DNA of 64,000 nucleotides. Source: Arthrobacter sp. B3I9. GTDB lineage: Bacteria > Actinomycetota > Actinomycetes > Actinomycetales > Micrococcaceae. This document shows, piece after piece, positions 33,422 through 42,800 of this stretch (positions within the stretch are counted from its first letter, which is position 1; each line of letters opens with the position of its first letter). The notes under the pieces were generated by a model. It did not search any database and had not been told where the DNA came from. It saw only the letters and a list, made by a program, of their open reading frames with translations. The DNA lies in assembly GCF_030816935.1 (NCBI RefSeq), contig NZ_JAUSYO010000001.1, positions 3,844,001-3,908,000 on the forward strand. The letters run 5' to 3'. The position numbers and the translations under genes are program-made.

Positions 33422-34594
33422 ATGCAGAACCTCAACGTCGGCCTCATCGGAGGCGGCTTCATGGGCAAAGCCCACTCCCTCGCTTACGCCGCTATGCCCA
33501 TGTTCTTTTGGCCAGCACCGGCGCTCCCGGTCCGCAAGGTCATCGCGGAGGCCACTCCGGACCTGGCCGCCGAAGCCGCCCGCCGCTTCGGCTTCGAAAA
33601 CTCCACCTCGGACTGGCGCAGCATCATCGAAGATCCAGACATCCACGTCGTAGACATTGCCACGCCAAACCACCTCCATGCCGAGATCGCCATCGCCGCC
33701 GCTGAAGCAGGCAAGCACATCATCTGCGAAAAGCCCCTGGCGCGCACCGGTGAGGAATCCAAGGCCATGTACGACGCCGTCAAAGACAAGAACATCGTCC
33801 ACATGGTCGCCTTCAACTACCGGCGCACCCCGGCAGTAGCGCTGGCAAAGAAATACATCGAGGAAGGGGCCATCGGCCAGATCCTGAACTTCCGCGGAAC
33901 CTACCTGCAGGACTGGAGCGCTGACCCTAACTCCCCCTTGTCCTGGCGCTTCCAGAAATCCATCGCAGGTTCCGGCGCCCTTGGCGACATAGCGACACAT
34001 GTCATCGACATGGCCCGCTACCTCGTCGGCGAGTTCAGCGCTGTCAATGCCGTCATGTCGACCTGGATCCCGGAGCGGCCGTTGCAAACGGGCGGGGCGG
34101 ACGCACTCGGCACCGTACGGGGCGGGGAAGGTCCGCGGGGCCAGGTTGATGTCGATGATGAAGTCATGACGATGATCCGCTTCGCGAACGGAGCCGTTGG
34201 CTCCGTGGAGGCGACCCGCAACGCGCACGGCAGGAACAACTACATCACCTTCGAAATTCACGGAACCGAAGGCAGCATCGTCTTCAACTACGAACGGCGC
34301 GACGAACTGCAGGTGTCCTTCGCCTCCGACCAGGCCGACCGGCGCGGATTCCGCACGGTCTACACCGGTCCGGCCCACCCGTACGGAGAAGGGCTCTGGC
34401 CCATTCCGGCGCTCGGCATCGGTTACGGCGAAACGAAGATCATCGAAGCCTATGACTTCTTCAAAGCCATCGCAGAAGGGGGCAGCGTAAGCCCCAGCTT
34501 CGCAGACGGCTACCAGGTCGCCCTGATCGACGACGCCATCGTCGAGTCCGCTGCCAAAGAATCATGGGTCGACGTCCCGCAGATCAACGCCTGA
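33422..34594 (+). CDS. Gfo/Idh/MocA-family oxidoreductase (2), levoglucosan dehydrogenase-like
   Basis: The 390-residue protein starts MQNLNVGLIGGGFMGKAHSL, with CEKPLA and catalytic region GDIATHVIDMARYLVG. Its length and N-terminal sequence agree with my memory of the levoglucosan dehydrogenase described from Pseudarthrobacter phenanthrenivorans, which oxidises the C3 hydroxyl with NAD. I cannot check identity here. The flanking TIM-barrel genes and second Gfo/Idh/MocA gene make the pathway assignment more credible. The sugar could still be a related compound. Confidence 0.85.
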   Translation: MQNLNVGLIGGGFMGKAHSLAYAAMPMFFWPAPALPVRKVIAEATPDLAAEAARRFGFENSTSDWRSIIEDPDIHVVDIATPNHLHAEIAIAAAEAGKHIICEKPLARTGEESKAMYDAVKDKNIVHMVAFNYRRTPAVALAKKYIEEGAIGQILNFRGTYLQDWSADPNSPLSWRFQKSIAGSGALGDIATHVIDMARYLVGEFSAVNAVMSTWIPERPLQTGGADALGTVRGGEGPRGQVDVDDEVMTMIRFANGAVGSVEATRNAHGRNNYITFEIHGTEGSIVFNYERRDELQVSFASDQADRRGFRTVYTGPAHPYGEGLWPIPALGIGYGETKIIEAYDFFKAIAEGGSVSPSFADGYQVALIDDAIVESAAKESWVDVPQINA

Positions 34595-34606
34595 CCCATC
34601 CACCTC

Positions 34607-34635
34607 GGGAGGGGCGGTGCCCCGCCGCCCCTCCC
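34607..34635 (+). other. Intercistronic stem-loop before the ABM gene
   Basis: GGGAGGGGCGG (34607-34617) pairs perfectly with 34625-34635 around a 7-base loop. No T-run follows. Like the hairpin at 28841 it lies between co-directional genes and probably affects relative mRNA levels. Confidence 0.65.
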
Positions 34636-34657
34636 CCAGGACCGTCAAGGACCCAAG

Positions 34658-34981
34658 ATGACCGAACCCCTCCTGACCCGCCACAGCACCGAAGAAGTCT
34701 GGCTCATGCCGGTCTTCATCGCCAAAGCCGGACACGAAGCCGATCTTCAGGAAGCACTCCTGACCCTGCAAACGGTAAGCCGCAAGGACCCGGGATGCCT
34801 GCACTACACAGTTTTCGCCGACGCCCACGGACCCGGAACGTTCGTACTTTTCGAAGGATGGTCCCGTTCCGAAGACCTGAAGGCCCACAACGACGAGAAC
34901 CACGTCAAGGAATTCGTGAAAAAGGTGGAGCCACTCCTGGCCGTCCCCTTCTCCGTAACTCCCCTTAATCCCCTCCCCTGA
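34658..34981 (+). CDS. ABM-domain (antibiotic biosynthesis monooxygenase-like) protein
   Basis: The 107-residue ferredoxin-like fold protein has VFIAKAGHEADLQEALLTLQ, DPGCLHYTVFAD and FVLFEGWSRSEDLKAHNDENH. Members are cofactor-free monooxygenases, heme enzymes or simple ligand binders. It lies inside the sugar operon, with AAGGA before its ATG, between the dehydrogenase and the second TIM barrel. Its job there is unknown; acting on a reactive keto-sugar intermediate is one guess. Confidence 0.85.
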   Translation: MTEPLLTRHSTEEVWLMPVFIAKAGHEADLQEALLTLQTVSRKDPGCLHYTVFADAHGPGTFVLFEGWSRSEDLKAHNDENHVKEFVKKVEPLLAVPFSVTPLNPLP

Positions 34982-35012
34982 CCTTCCGGACCAGACCAGC
35001 AAAGGACACAAG

Positions 35013-36015
35013 ATGCCCCGCCCGTTCACCCTCTTCACCGGCCAGTGGGCCGACCTGCCCTTCGAGGAAGTCGCGCGGCTCGCCTCCGGCTGGGGCTACG
35101 ACGGCCTGGAGATCGCCGTTTCCGGCGACCACCTGGACGCCTGGCGCTGGGACGAGCCCGGCTACGTCGAGTCCAAGCTCGCCGTGCTGGAAAAGTACAA
35201 CCTCAAGGTCTGGGCCATCTCCAACCACCTCAAAGGCCAGGCCGTCTGCGATGACCCCATCGACTTCCGCCACGAAGCCATCGTCGGGTCCAAGGTCTGG
35301 GGCGACGGCGACCCCGAAGGCGTCCGTCAGCGCGCGGCGGAGGAGATGCAGCAGACCGCACGGCTCGCCAAGGCACTGGGCGTGGACACCGTCGTCGGGT
35401 TCACCGGCTCCTCCATCTGGCAGTACGTCGCGATGTTCCCGCCCGTCCCGGAAAAGGTGATCGAGGCCGCGCTACCAGGACTTCGCCGACCGGTGGAACC
35501 CCATCCTGGACGTCTTCGACGAGTGCGGCGTCCGCTTCGCCCACGAAGTCCACCCCTCCGAGATCGCATACGACTACTGGACCACCGTCCGCACCCTCGA
35601 AGCGATCGGCCACCGCGAGGCATTCGGGCTGAACTGGGACCCGTCCCACTTCATGTGGCAAGGCATCGACCCGGTCTCCTTCATCTGGGACTTCAAGGAC
35701 CGGATCTACCACGTGGACTGCAAAGACACCAAGCTCCGCCCCACCGGCCGGAACACCGTGATGGGCTCCCACCTGCCCTGGGGCGACCCGCGCCGTGGCT
35801 GGGACTTCGTCTCCGCCGGACGCGGCGACGTGCCCTGGGAATCCTCCTTCCGCGCCCTGTCCGCGATCGGCTACACCGGCCCCATCTCCGTTGAGTGGGA
35901 AGACGCCGGCATGGACCGCCTCCACGGCGCCCCCGAAGCCCTCGCCAACCTCAAAAAGTTCGACTTCCCGGCGTCGAACACCTCCTTCGACGCCGCCTTC
36001 AGCACCAAGGACTAA
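35013..36015 (+). pseudogene. Sugar isomerase/epimerase-like TIM-barrel protein (2), frameshifted
   Basis: The first half reads MPRPFTLFTGQWADLPFEEV through PPVPEKVIEA, then loses sense. The protein resumes in the next frame with YQDFADRWNPILDVFDECGV, HEVHPSEIAYDYW, FGLNWDPSHFMWQG and ISVEWEDAG, which carry the expected metal ligands. The span of 1003 bases is one too long. One extra base near 35470 (GCCGCGCTAC where GCCGGCTAC is expected) accounts for it. Repaired, it would be 333 residues and a likely second beta-eliminase or hydratase of the 3-keto-sugar route. It is real decay or a sequencing error. Confidence 0.85.
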
Positions 36016-36021
36016 AGTCAT

Positions 36022-36052
36022 GGCCGTTCCGCCTCGCGTGGCGGGGCCTTTT
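36022..36052 (+). terminator. Terminator of the sugar operon
   Basis: CCGCC (36029) pairs with GGCGG (36040) over a 6-base loop, extended by flanking GGCC/GGCC, and is followed by TTTT. It lies just after the last catabolic gene. Confidence 0.7.
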
Positions 36053-36121
36053 GCTTTGCCTGGGCTGTCTCACTGAAGCGCCTGAAACTCTGAAGCGGAG
36101 GGCGCCGTATTGGACCTGTCT

Positions 36122-36865
36122 CTAGACCCGGCGCACGGTCAGGAGAACGTTGGGGCAGGCATTCGCGTAGCGGAGCAGCGTCATTTTTTCCCCGCTATTG
36201 ACTGTGAGTCCCCACCGGATTTTCACCGCCACCCACTGTTCGATGTAGGTGCAGCGGTTCGCCGGTGGCATCCAGTACTGGGGGCTTGCACCGTTCTTTT
36301 CCACGTTGAGCTCTGTGGTCTGAACAGTCAGGGCGCGTGGGTCTCCCAGGTCGTTGAGGTAGGCCACCCGCCGGGACTGGGACCAGTACCTCGCGCCGGA
36401 GCCCCACGCTTCATGGACGGGTACGGTGTGGTCGATCTGCACGGTTGAAGGGGACGTGTGGATCCGGTTGTCCCACGTGGTCACCCATCGTCCCCCGGTC
36501 ACCTCACAGCCGTCTTTCGAGTAGGAGGGGCGGGTCTGGCTCTCTGCGGCCAGTACTTCCTGCCGGGTGTTCCGGCAGTCACCGTCGGCGTCCGCCCACT
36601 GGCCGAAGTAACGGTCCCTGTCGTAGCCCACGTTTTCCTCGTCTGACACAGCCAGCCCCTGGATAGCGGTGCGGAGGGTCGCGCGGTAGGGGGCCGCCGA
36701 CTCGTCCGGCACAAAGCGTGCGGCAGGTGGTATGGCCGGATTAGCAGGCCCCACCAGCAGCAGGCCGGCCGCGAGAGCCACGGAAGTCACGGCCCGCCAT
36801 AGATCAATTCCCGGCCCGGGCATAAGCGCTCTCACGCTGCCCCGGATGTCCTGACGGACGTTCAT
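36122..36865 (-). CDS. Exported HNH-type nuclease (DUF1524-like)
   Basis: The 247-residue protein has a signal or anchor helix at about 22-42. The C-terminal half has the secreted HNH nuclease pattern: VQIDHTVPVHEAWGSGARYW, then NDLGDPRALTVQTTELNVEK and QYWMPPANRC. It should cleave DNA outside the cell. The ATG at 36865 has GGAG at a good distance; the ATG at 36904 does not. It is 72 bases after the phosphatase-type nuclease gene in the same direction, so the two may be made together for nucleic acid scavenging. Confidence 0.82.
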   Translation of the reverse strand: MNVRQDIRGSVRALMPGPGIDLWRAVTSVALAAGLLLVGPANPAIPPAARFVPDESAAPYRATLRTAIQGLAVSDEENVGYDRDRYFGQWADADGDCRNTRQEVLAAESQTRPSYSKDGCEVTGGRWVTTWDNRIHTSPSTVQIDHTVPVHEAWGSGARYWSQSRRVAYLNDLGDPRALTVQTTELNVEKNGASPQYWMPPANRCTYIEQWVAVKIRWGLTVNSGEKMTLLRYANACPNVLLTVRRV

Positions 36866-36937
36866 GATTCTCCAAATGACGCTAAGAAGATGATGATGCA
36901 CCAAGGTGGGTGCGAAGGCAACGAGGCCTTATCGGCA

Positions 36938-37903
36938 CTACCGGATCGCGGCGATCGTATAAATCAGGTCGTGGTCCGACGGCGGTCGTCCACCGACCAC
37001 CTGGTCGCCGTAAGGCAGCCAGTTCTCCCAATAACTGACACTGGAGTTGCCGGCAGCGAAATACACCTGGTCAATGCGGGAAGACCCGACGACGCCCAGT
37101 GTGTATTCGTTGTAGGTCTTGAACTCGGAATGCATTCGGGCGGCGGTGCCGTCGAAGCTGTCCGCGTACCCGATGGCACCAAGCTGGGCGGTCTGCGGCG
37201 CGGAGCTGCTTGCCGAGGCGTTGAAGTCACCCGTCACGAACGCCGGCAGGCCGCCTGGATTTACCTGCAGGATCTCTGCGGAGAGCATCGCCGCTTCGGA
37301 GTCGCGGGCGGCCTGCTGGTCGACGCCGTGCTCAAAGTGCGTGTTGAAGACGAAGAATTCCTTCGCCGTCGCCTTCGCCTTCAGCTTGACCCAGGTCATG
37401 GCGCGGCCAAAGACCGGATACGGCCTGTACTCGAAAATCTTGTAGCCCGCAGCAGCCAGATCAAAGCGGCCCGCGCGCCAGAGGATTGGGATCGGCTCGG
37501 TTGCACCATCGGCGGGCTGGTAGAGGGCGTAGCTGGTCATCCGCTGGATGTCCGAGGCCTGGGTGTAAGAGCGGGCCCCGATCCAGATGTTCGGCGCCTC
37601 CTGGATGCCGATCACGTCAGGCTTGATCGTGTTGATGATGTTCTTAACCCCGACTACACGGAGATCCCAGTTCGGTATCTCCGGCTGGGACACATCGCGC
37701 CACGCTGAGTCGACGTTGAAAGAAGCCACTTTAACTGTGGTGCTGCTGGCGTCCGACCGAGGAGCGCCAAGCAAGGACAATCCGACGGCGAATGCGACGG
37801 CCAAAGCGGTACCGGCCGCACTCGGCCTATGAGAATTAGTGCGGTCAGGATTCAACTGCTTGAAAGATAGCAACGTATTCCCCGTTCGCTTATCCTCAAC
37901 CAT
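36938..37903 (-). CDS. Exported endonuclease/exonuclease/phosphatase-family protein
   Basis: The 321-residue protein has a signal segment at about 30-50 (GTALAVAFAVGLSLLGAP). The catalytic motifs of the DNase I-like fold are visible: VASFNVDSAW, DVIGIQEAPN, FNTHFEHG, TGDFNAS, SRIDQVYF and PPSDHDLI. The substrate may be DNA, RNA or a phospholipid head group. The ATG at 37903 has a poor ribosome site (AAGG touching the start). An internal TTG near 37876 with GGGGAA upstream is an alternative. Confidence 0.82.
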   Translation of the reverse strand: MVEDKRTGNTLLSFKQLNPDRTNSHRPSAAGTALAVAFAVGLSLLGAPRSDASSTTVKVASFNVDSAWRDVSQPEIPNWDLRVVGVKNIINTIKPDVIGIQEAPNIWIGARSYTQASDIQRMTSYALYQPADGATEPIPILWRAGRFDLAAAGYKIFEYRPYPVFGRAMTWVKLKAKATAKEFFVFNTHFEHGVDQQAARDSEAAMLSAEILQVNPGGLPAFVTGDFNASASSSAPQTAQLGAIGYADSFDGTAARMHSEFKTYNEYTLGVVGSSRIDQVYFAAGNSSVSYWENWLPYGDQVVGGRPPSDHDLIYTIAAIR

Positions 37904-38085
37904 CCTTGAAGGAATCTCGATAACGCGGGGGTTATGAGGGCTTTATTGTAGGCCCCCCGATACTGCCAGAAACAGGGTCACAAGCAACCAGATGGCGGTC
38001 ACTTTTGCCATCAAGAGCAAGGCCGCTGCCGCCATTCAAACAAGGGAAGCAGAGGCCTGGTTCGGCCAAGGGCCGGCTGCTTGGT

Positions 38086-38340
38086 TTACATGTGGTCCGG
38101 CCGCTGATCGCCCTTGTGGCTGCGCAGGTTCTCCTGCACTTTTCCGAACAGATCCTTGATGGTGGACTCGGTGTTCGTGAGCATGTCCGGCTGCACGTAG
38201 ACCTGCTGACCCGGCGGGAGGCTGTAGTGCGACGGCAGAGCACCGCCGTCGACCCCGTCCAGGGCAATGGTGACGCCGCCTAGGTATTCCTGCTGAAGCG
38301 GACAGCCAGGCCATTGACCGCGTCTGGCCGGCTGAGTACG
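38086..38340 (-). pseudogene. Remnant of an unknown gene
   Basis: About 66 codons ending at 38086 have strong G/C third-position bias and read naturally (TIALDGVDGGALPSHYSLPP, then QQVYVQPDMLTNTESTIKDL). The only ATG is at 38184, leaving 32 residues. The adjoining upstream stretch in another frame (RPDAVNGLAVRFSRNT, stop at 38280) fits as the preceding part after one missing base, and meets a further stop near 38340. I read it as a decayed C-terminal fragment. No family is recognised. The remaining 37904-38085 holds nothing I can identify. Confidence 0.45.
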
Positions 38341-38402
38341 GTCTAGCCCAGCGGTCCGGACACGACAGCACCCGGCCTCGGATCAACAAGCAGGAGGTCC
38401 CG

Positions 38403-39011
38403 GTGGGAAGCGCAGACTACGACTTCCGGACGGTATGGCGGGTGGCGGGAACGCCGGAGGAGGTGGCGGGCGTACTCGGCGACGCCACCACATTGCCTCG
38501 CTGGTGGCCCTCGGTCTACCTCGGCGTGGTCCCGGCACCGGAGCCCGTGGACGCCGCGCGGACAGGACTCCCGAGGCCAGTCGCGCTCCACACCAAAGGA
38601 TGGCTGCCTTATACGCTGCGCTGGACCCTGACGGTCACCGAACCGGTCACCAACCACGGGTTCGCGCTCACCGCAGCCGGTGACCTGAACGGAACGGGCC
38701 GGTGGACCTTTGAGCAGGACGGACCGGAAACCGTCATCACCTACCGCTGGCGCGTCCGCGCGGCTAAGCCCATCCTCAGACGCCTGAGCTGGCTGCTGAA
38801 ACCTGCCTTCGCCGCCAACCACCGCTGGGCTATGGCCCGCGGCGAGGAGAGCCTAGCCCTGGAGCTGCGACGCCGCCGGCACCGCGACGAACCGGAGTCC
38901 GTTCCCCCTCCCCCACCGGCGACCTTCGCGAGGCTGACCCGGATTGCTGGGCCGATGTTCGGAAATCACAATCCGGTCAACAATCCGAGCCCGCTCACGC
39001 GGCGTCGTTGA
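38403..39011 (+). CDS. SRPBCC-superfamily (polyketide cyclase-like) protein
   Basis: The 202-residue protein starts at GTG 38403 with AGGAGG 6 bases before. It shows the START-like helix-grip pattern: YDFRTVWRVAGTPEEVAGVL, LPRWWPSVYLGV, and a long C-terminal helix (PILRRLSWLLKPAFAANHRW). Such proteins bind hydrophobic ligands. The C-terminal 60 residues are Arg- and Pro-rich. No catalytic role can be assigned. Confidence 0.82.
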   Translation: MGSADYDFRTVWRVAGTPEEVAGVLGDATTLPRWWPSVYLGVVPAPEPVDAARTGLPRPVALHTKGWLPYTLRWTLTVTEPVTNHGFALTAAGDLNGTGRWTFEQDGPETVITYRWRVRAAKPILRRLSWLLKPAFAANHRWAMARGEESLALELRRRRHRDEPESVPPPPPATFARLTRIAGPMFGNHNPVNNPSPLTRRR

Positions 39012-39042
39012 CTAAGCCCACTTGTGGCGTAAGAGTGGTGCC

Positions 39043-39693
39043 ATGACGGCTCACCGAATTAATAACGGACTGGCACTCGCAACGGCAGCAGCCGCCGCAG
39101 TGCTTCTGCTCGGTGGCTGCAGCAATGCCGCCGCTCCGGCTGCAAGTGGATCGGCGTCCGCCACACCAAGCTCTCCGTCGCCCCAAGGTTCTGCCGCCCC
39201 CACGACTTCCGCGGCTGAGACGTCGTCCCCACCGCCGGCGGCTCCCCCCTCGTCTACAGCAGCCCAGGCCGGGCCCGCCACGTGCAAGTCGGCCGGCCTC
39301 AAGGCCACCACGGATTCCACCGGGGGCGGTGCAGCGGGCAGCGTTTACATGCAGCTGATCCTGACAAACTCCGGGGCCGAACCCTGCGTGCTCAAGGGCT
39401 ACCCCGGGGTCTCCCTGACTGCAGACGCAAATGGCGACCCCATCGGGGCCGCGGCCACCCGCGACGACGCCACCCCGGTCACGGAAGTTTTGCTCGCTCC
39501 CGGGAAGGCCGGCACCGCGACGCTGCGTTACACCCAGGCCGGCAACTACCCGGATTGCTCCCGGACCCCGGCGGCCGGCTTCCGGATCTACCCCCCGGAA
39601 GACACCTCCTCGGTATTCGTCGCCCACCCCCTGGACGCCTGCAGCAACACCGGCATCGACCTGTTGACCGTCGGCGCCTTCCAGGCCAAGTAG
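39043..39693 (+). CDS. DUF4232-type lipoprotein
   Basis: The 216-residue protein has a lipoprotein signal (TAAAAAVLLLGGC), a Ser/Pro/Ala linker of about 60 residues, and a C-terminal beta-rich domain with four Cys, typical of DUF4232: LILTNSGAEPCVLKGYPGVS, ALDACSNTGIDLLTVG-like ending. It would be anchored at the outer face of the membrane. The function of the family is not established. I prefer the ATG at 39043 to the upstream one at 39022 because the signal starts directly after it. Confidence 0.83.
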   Translation: MTAHRINNGLALATAAAAAVLLLGGCSNAAAPAASGSASATPSSPSPQGSAAPTTSAAETSSPPPAAPPSSTAAQAGPATCKSAGLKATTDSTGGGAAGSVYMQLILTNSGAEPCVLKGYPGVSLTADANGDPIGAAATRDDATPVTEVLLAPGKAGTATLRYTQAGNYPDCSRTPAAGFRIYPPEDTSSVFVAHPLDACSNTGIDLLTVGAFQAK

Positions 39694-39830
39694 GTTCCCC
39701 CGGCTAGATCAGGGCACGATCTGGACCTGGGCACTCAGCGGAGCGGGGCAGCGAGCTCCGTTCAGCTCCCCCGGGACTGGCCGCGCTGCCCCCGCGGAAT
39801 ACTGTCGGTGCCGTAGGGCATGATGGAGGA

Positions 39831-42800
39831 ATGAAGGGGCAGCAGCTCGCCGGCGGCACACTCGCGGCCGACGCCATGGACCGATTCAGCCGTCCGACCA
39901 GGGACTGGTTCCTGGGCGCCTTTACCGCGCCCACCCCGGCCCAGAACGGTGCGTGGAACGCAATCTCCTCCGGTTCACACGCCTTGGTGGTGGCGCCGAC
40001 CGGCTCCGGCAAAACCCTCGCGGCGTTCCTCTGGGCACTGGACCGGCTGCTCGTCTCCGCTCCCGAAGCGCCCGAGGAACTCCCCGGCCTCGCCCCCGCT
40101 AAGGGCACACGCCGCAAGGCACCGAAGCGGAACACCCGGGTGCTGTACATCTCACCGCTGAAGGCGTTGGGTGTCGACGTCGAACGGAACCTCCGCGCGC
40201 CACTCATCGGCATCACCCAGACCGCGAAACGTCTCGGATTGCCTGCCCCGTTGATCACCGTGGGCGTCCGCTCCGGCGACACCCCGGCGTCGGACCGCCG
40301 CGCGCTGCTCAGCAACCCGCCGGACATCCTCATCACCACGCCCGAGTCGCTGTTCCTGATGCTCACCTCCAAGGCGCGGGAGACCCTGAGTGAAGTGGAC
40401 ACGATCATCGTGGACGAGGTGCACGCCGTCGCGGGCACCAAGCGGGGGGCGCACCTGGCCGTATCGCTGGAACGCCTCGACGCGCTGCTGCCCAAACCCG
40501 CACAACGGATCGGGCTCTCGGCCACGGTGGAGCCCAAAGAACTCGTGGCGCAGTTCCTGGCCGGCGCGGCACCCGTCGAAATCGTGGCGCCGCCGTCGAA
40601 GAAGAACTGGGACCTGACGGTTTCTGTTCCGGTGGAGGACATGTCCGATCTTCAGGGGGCGGCGGGGGCCTTCGACTCCGGTCCGGCTTCCGGGCTCCAG
40701 CCGCAGGCCTCGATCTGGCCGCATGTGGAGGAGAAGATCGTGGACCTGGTGCTGGCCAACCAGTCCACCATCGTGTTCGCGAACTCCCGTCGGCTCGCGG
40801 AACGGCTGACCGCCCGGCTCAACGAGATCTATGCCGAGCGCCAGCTGATGGCGGCGGGCGCCGGTTGGGACGAGCTCGGCGGTCCGCCTCCGGATTTCGG
40901 GGAGCCCGGGGAACCCTCCGGCGGCCCCGATGCCCGGCCGAGACCGGCCGCAACCGGCACCTCGACCGCGACGCCCGCCCACATGATGGCCCAGGCCGGC
41001 AGCACGGCCGGCGCCGACCCGGTGCTCGCCCGCGCCCACCACGGCTCTGTGTCCAAGGACCAGCGGGCCCTCATCGAGGACGACCTGAAATCCGGGCGGC
41101 TGCGCTGCGTCGTCGCCACGTCGTCCCTGGAACTTGGAATCGACATGGGCGCCGTGGACCTCGTCGTCCAGGTGGAGTCCCCGCCCTCGGTCGCCAGCGG
41201 GCTGCAGCGCGTGGGCCGTGCCGGCCACCAGGTCGGGGAGATCTCCCAGGGCGTGCTCTTCCCCAAGCACCGGGCGGACCTGGTGCACACGACCATTACG
41301 GTCGAACGGATGCTCGCGGGCAAGATCGAACGGCTGTTCGTCCCCGCGAACCCGCTGGACATCCTGGCCCAGCAGACCGTCGCAGCCACCGCGCTCGGGT
41401 CCATCGACGTGGAGGAATGGTTCTCCACCGTCCGCCGCAGCGCCCCGTTCGCTTCCCTGCCCCGCTCGGCCTTTGAAGCCACCCTGGACCTGCTGGCCGG
41501 GCGCTACCCCTCGGATGAATTCGCGGAGCTGCGGCCCCGCATCATCTGGGACCGCAACGCCGGCACCATTGAAGGGCGGCCCGGCGCCCAGCGGCTGGCC
41601 GTCACCTCCGGCGGCACCATTCCGGACCGCGGCCTGTTCGGCGTCTACATCATCGGCACGGAAGTGGAAGGCCCGGGCGGTGGGGGCTCCCGCGGGGCGA
41701 GCGCCGACGGCCGGGCGGCGAGCCCTGCTGCTGCCGCGGCCAAAGGCGGGCGGCGCGTGGGTGAACTCGACGAGGAGATGGTCTACGAATCCCGGGTGGG
41801 CGACGTCTTCGCCCTGGGGGCCACCAGCTGGAAAATCGAGGACATCACCCACGACAGGGTCCTGGTGTCCCCCGCCTTCGGCCAGCCCGGAAAGCTCCCG
41901 TTCTGGAAGGGCGACTCCCTCGGGCGGCCGGTGGATCTGGGCCGGGCGCTCGGCGCGTTCGTGCGCGAACTGTCCGCGTCCGACGTCGGGCCGGCCACGG
42001 AACGGTGCAAAGCCAGCGGCCTGGACGATTTCGCGGCCAACAACCTGATCCAGTACCTCGCGGAACAACGGCTCGCCACCGAAGTGGTGCCCAGTGATAC
42101 AACCCTGGTGGTGGAGCGTTTCCACGACGAACTCGGCGACTGGCGCGTGGTCCTGCACAGCCCCTTCGGCATGCCGGTACACGCACCCTGGGCGTTGGCT
42201 GTCGGGCAGCGCCTGCACCAGCGCTATGGGCTGGACGGCTCGGCCATGGCCGCCGACGACGGCATTGTGCTGCGGGTACCCATGATGGAGGACGAACCGC
42301 CCGGAGCGGAGCTGTTCCTGTTCGACCCGGAGGAACTTGAGCAGATCGTCACTGCGGAAGTCGGCGGCAGCGCCCTCTTCGCCTCCCGCTTCCGCGAATG
42401 CGCCGCCCGCGCGTTGCTGTTGCCACGGCAGAACCCCGGCAAACGGCAGCCCCTGTGGCAGCAGCGCCAACGCTCTGCCCAGCTTCTGGATGTCGCACGG
42501 AAATACCCGAGCTTCCCGATCGTGCTGGAAACGGTCCGCGAATGCCTGCAGGATGTCTATGACCTCCCGGCGCTGAAAGACATCGCGGCGTCCATCGAGC
42601 GCCGGGAGCTGCGGATCGTGCAGACCACCACGCAGCAGCCGTCGCCGTTCGCCAAGTCCCTGCTGTTCGGCTACGTGGCGCAGTTCCTCTACGAGGGGGA
42701 TTCCCCGCTCGCCGAGCGGCGGGCAGCCGCGCTGGCTCTGGATTCGACCCTGCTCAACGAGCTCCTGGGCCGGGTGGAGCTGCGCGAACTCCTCGACGCC

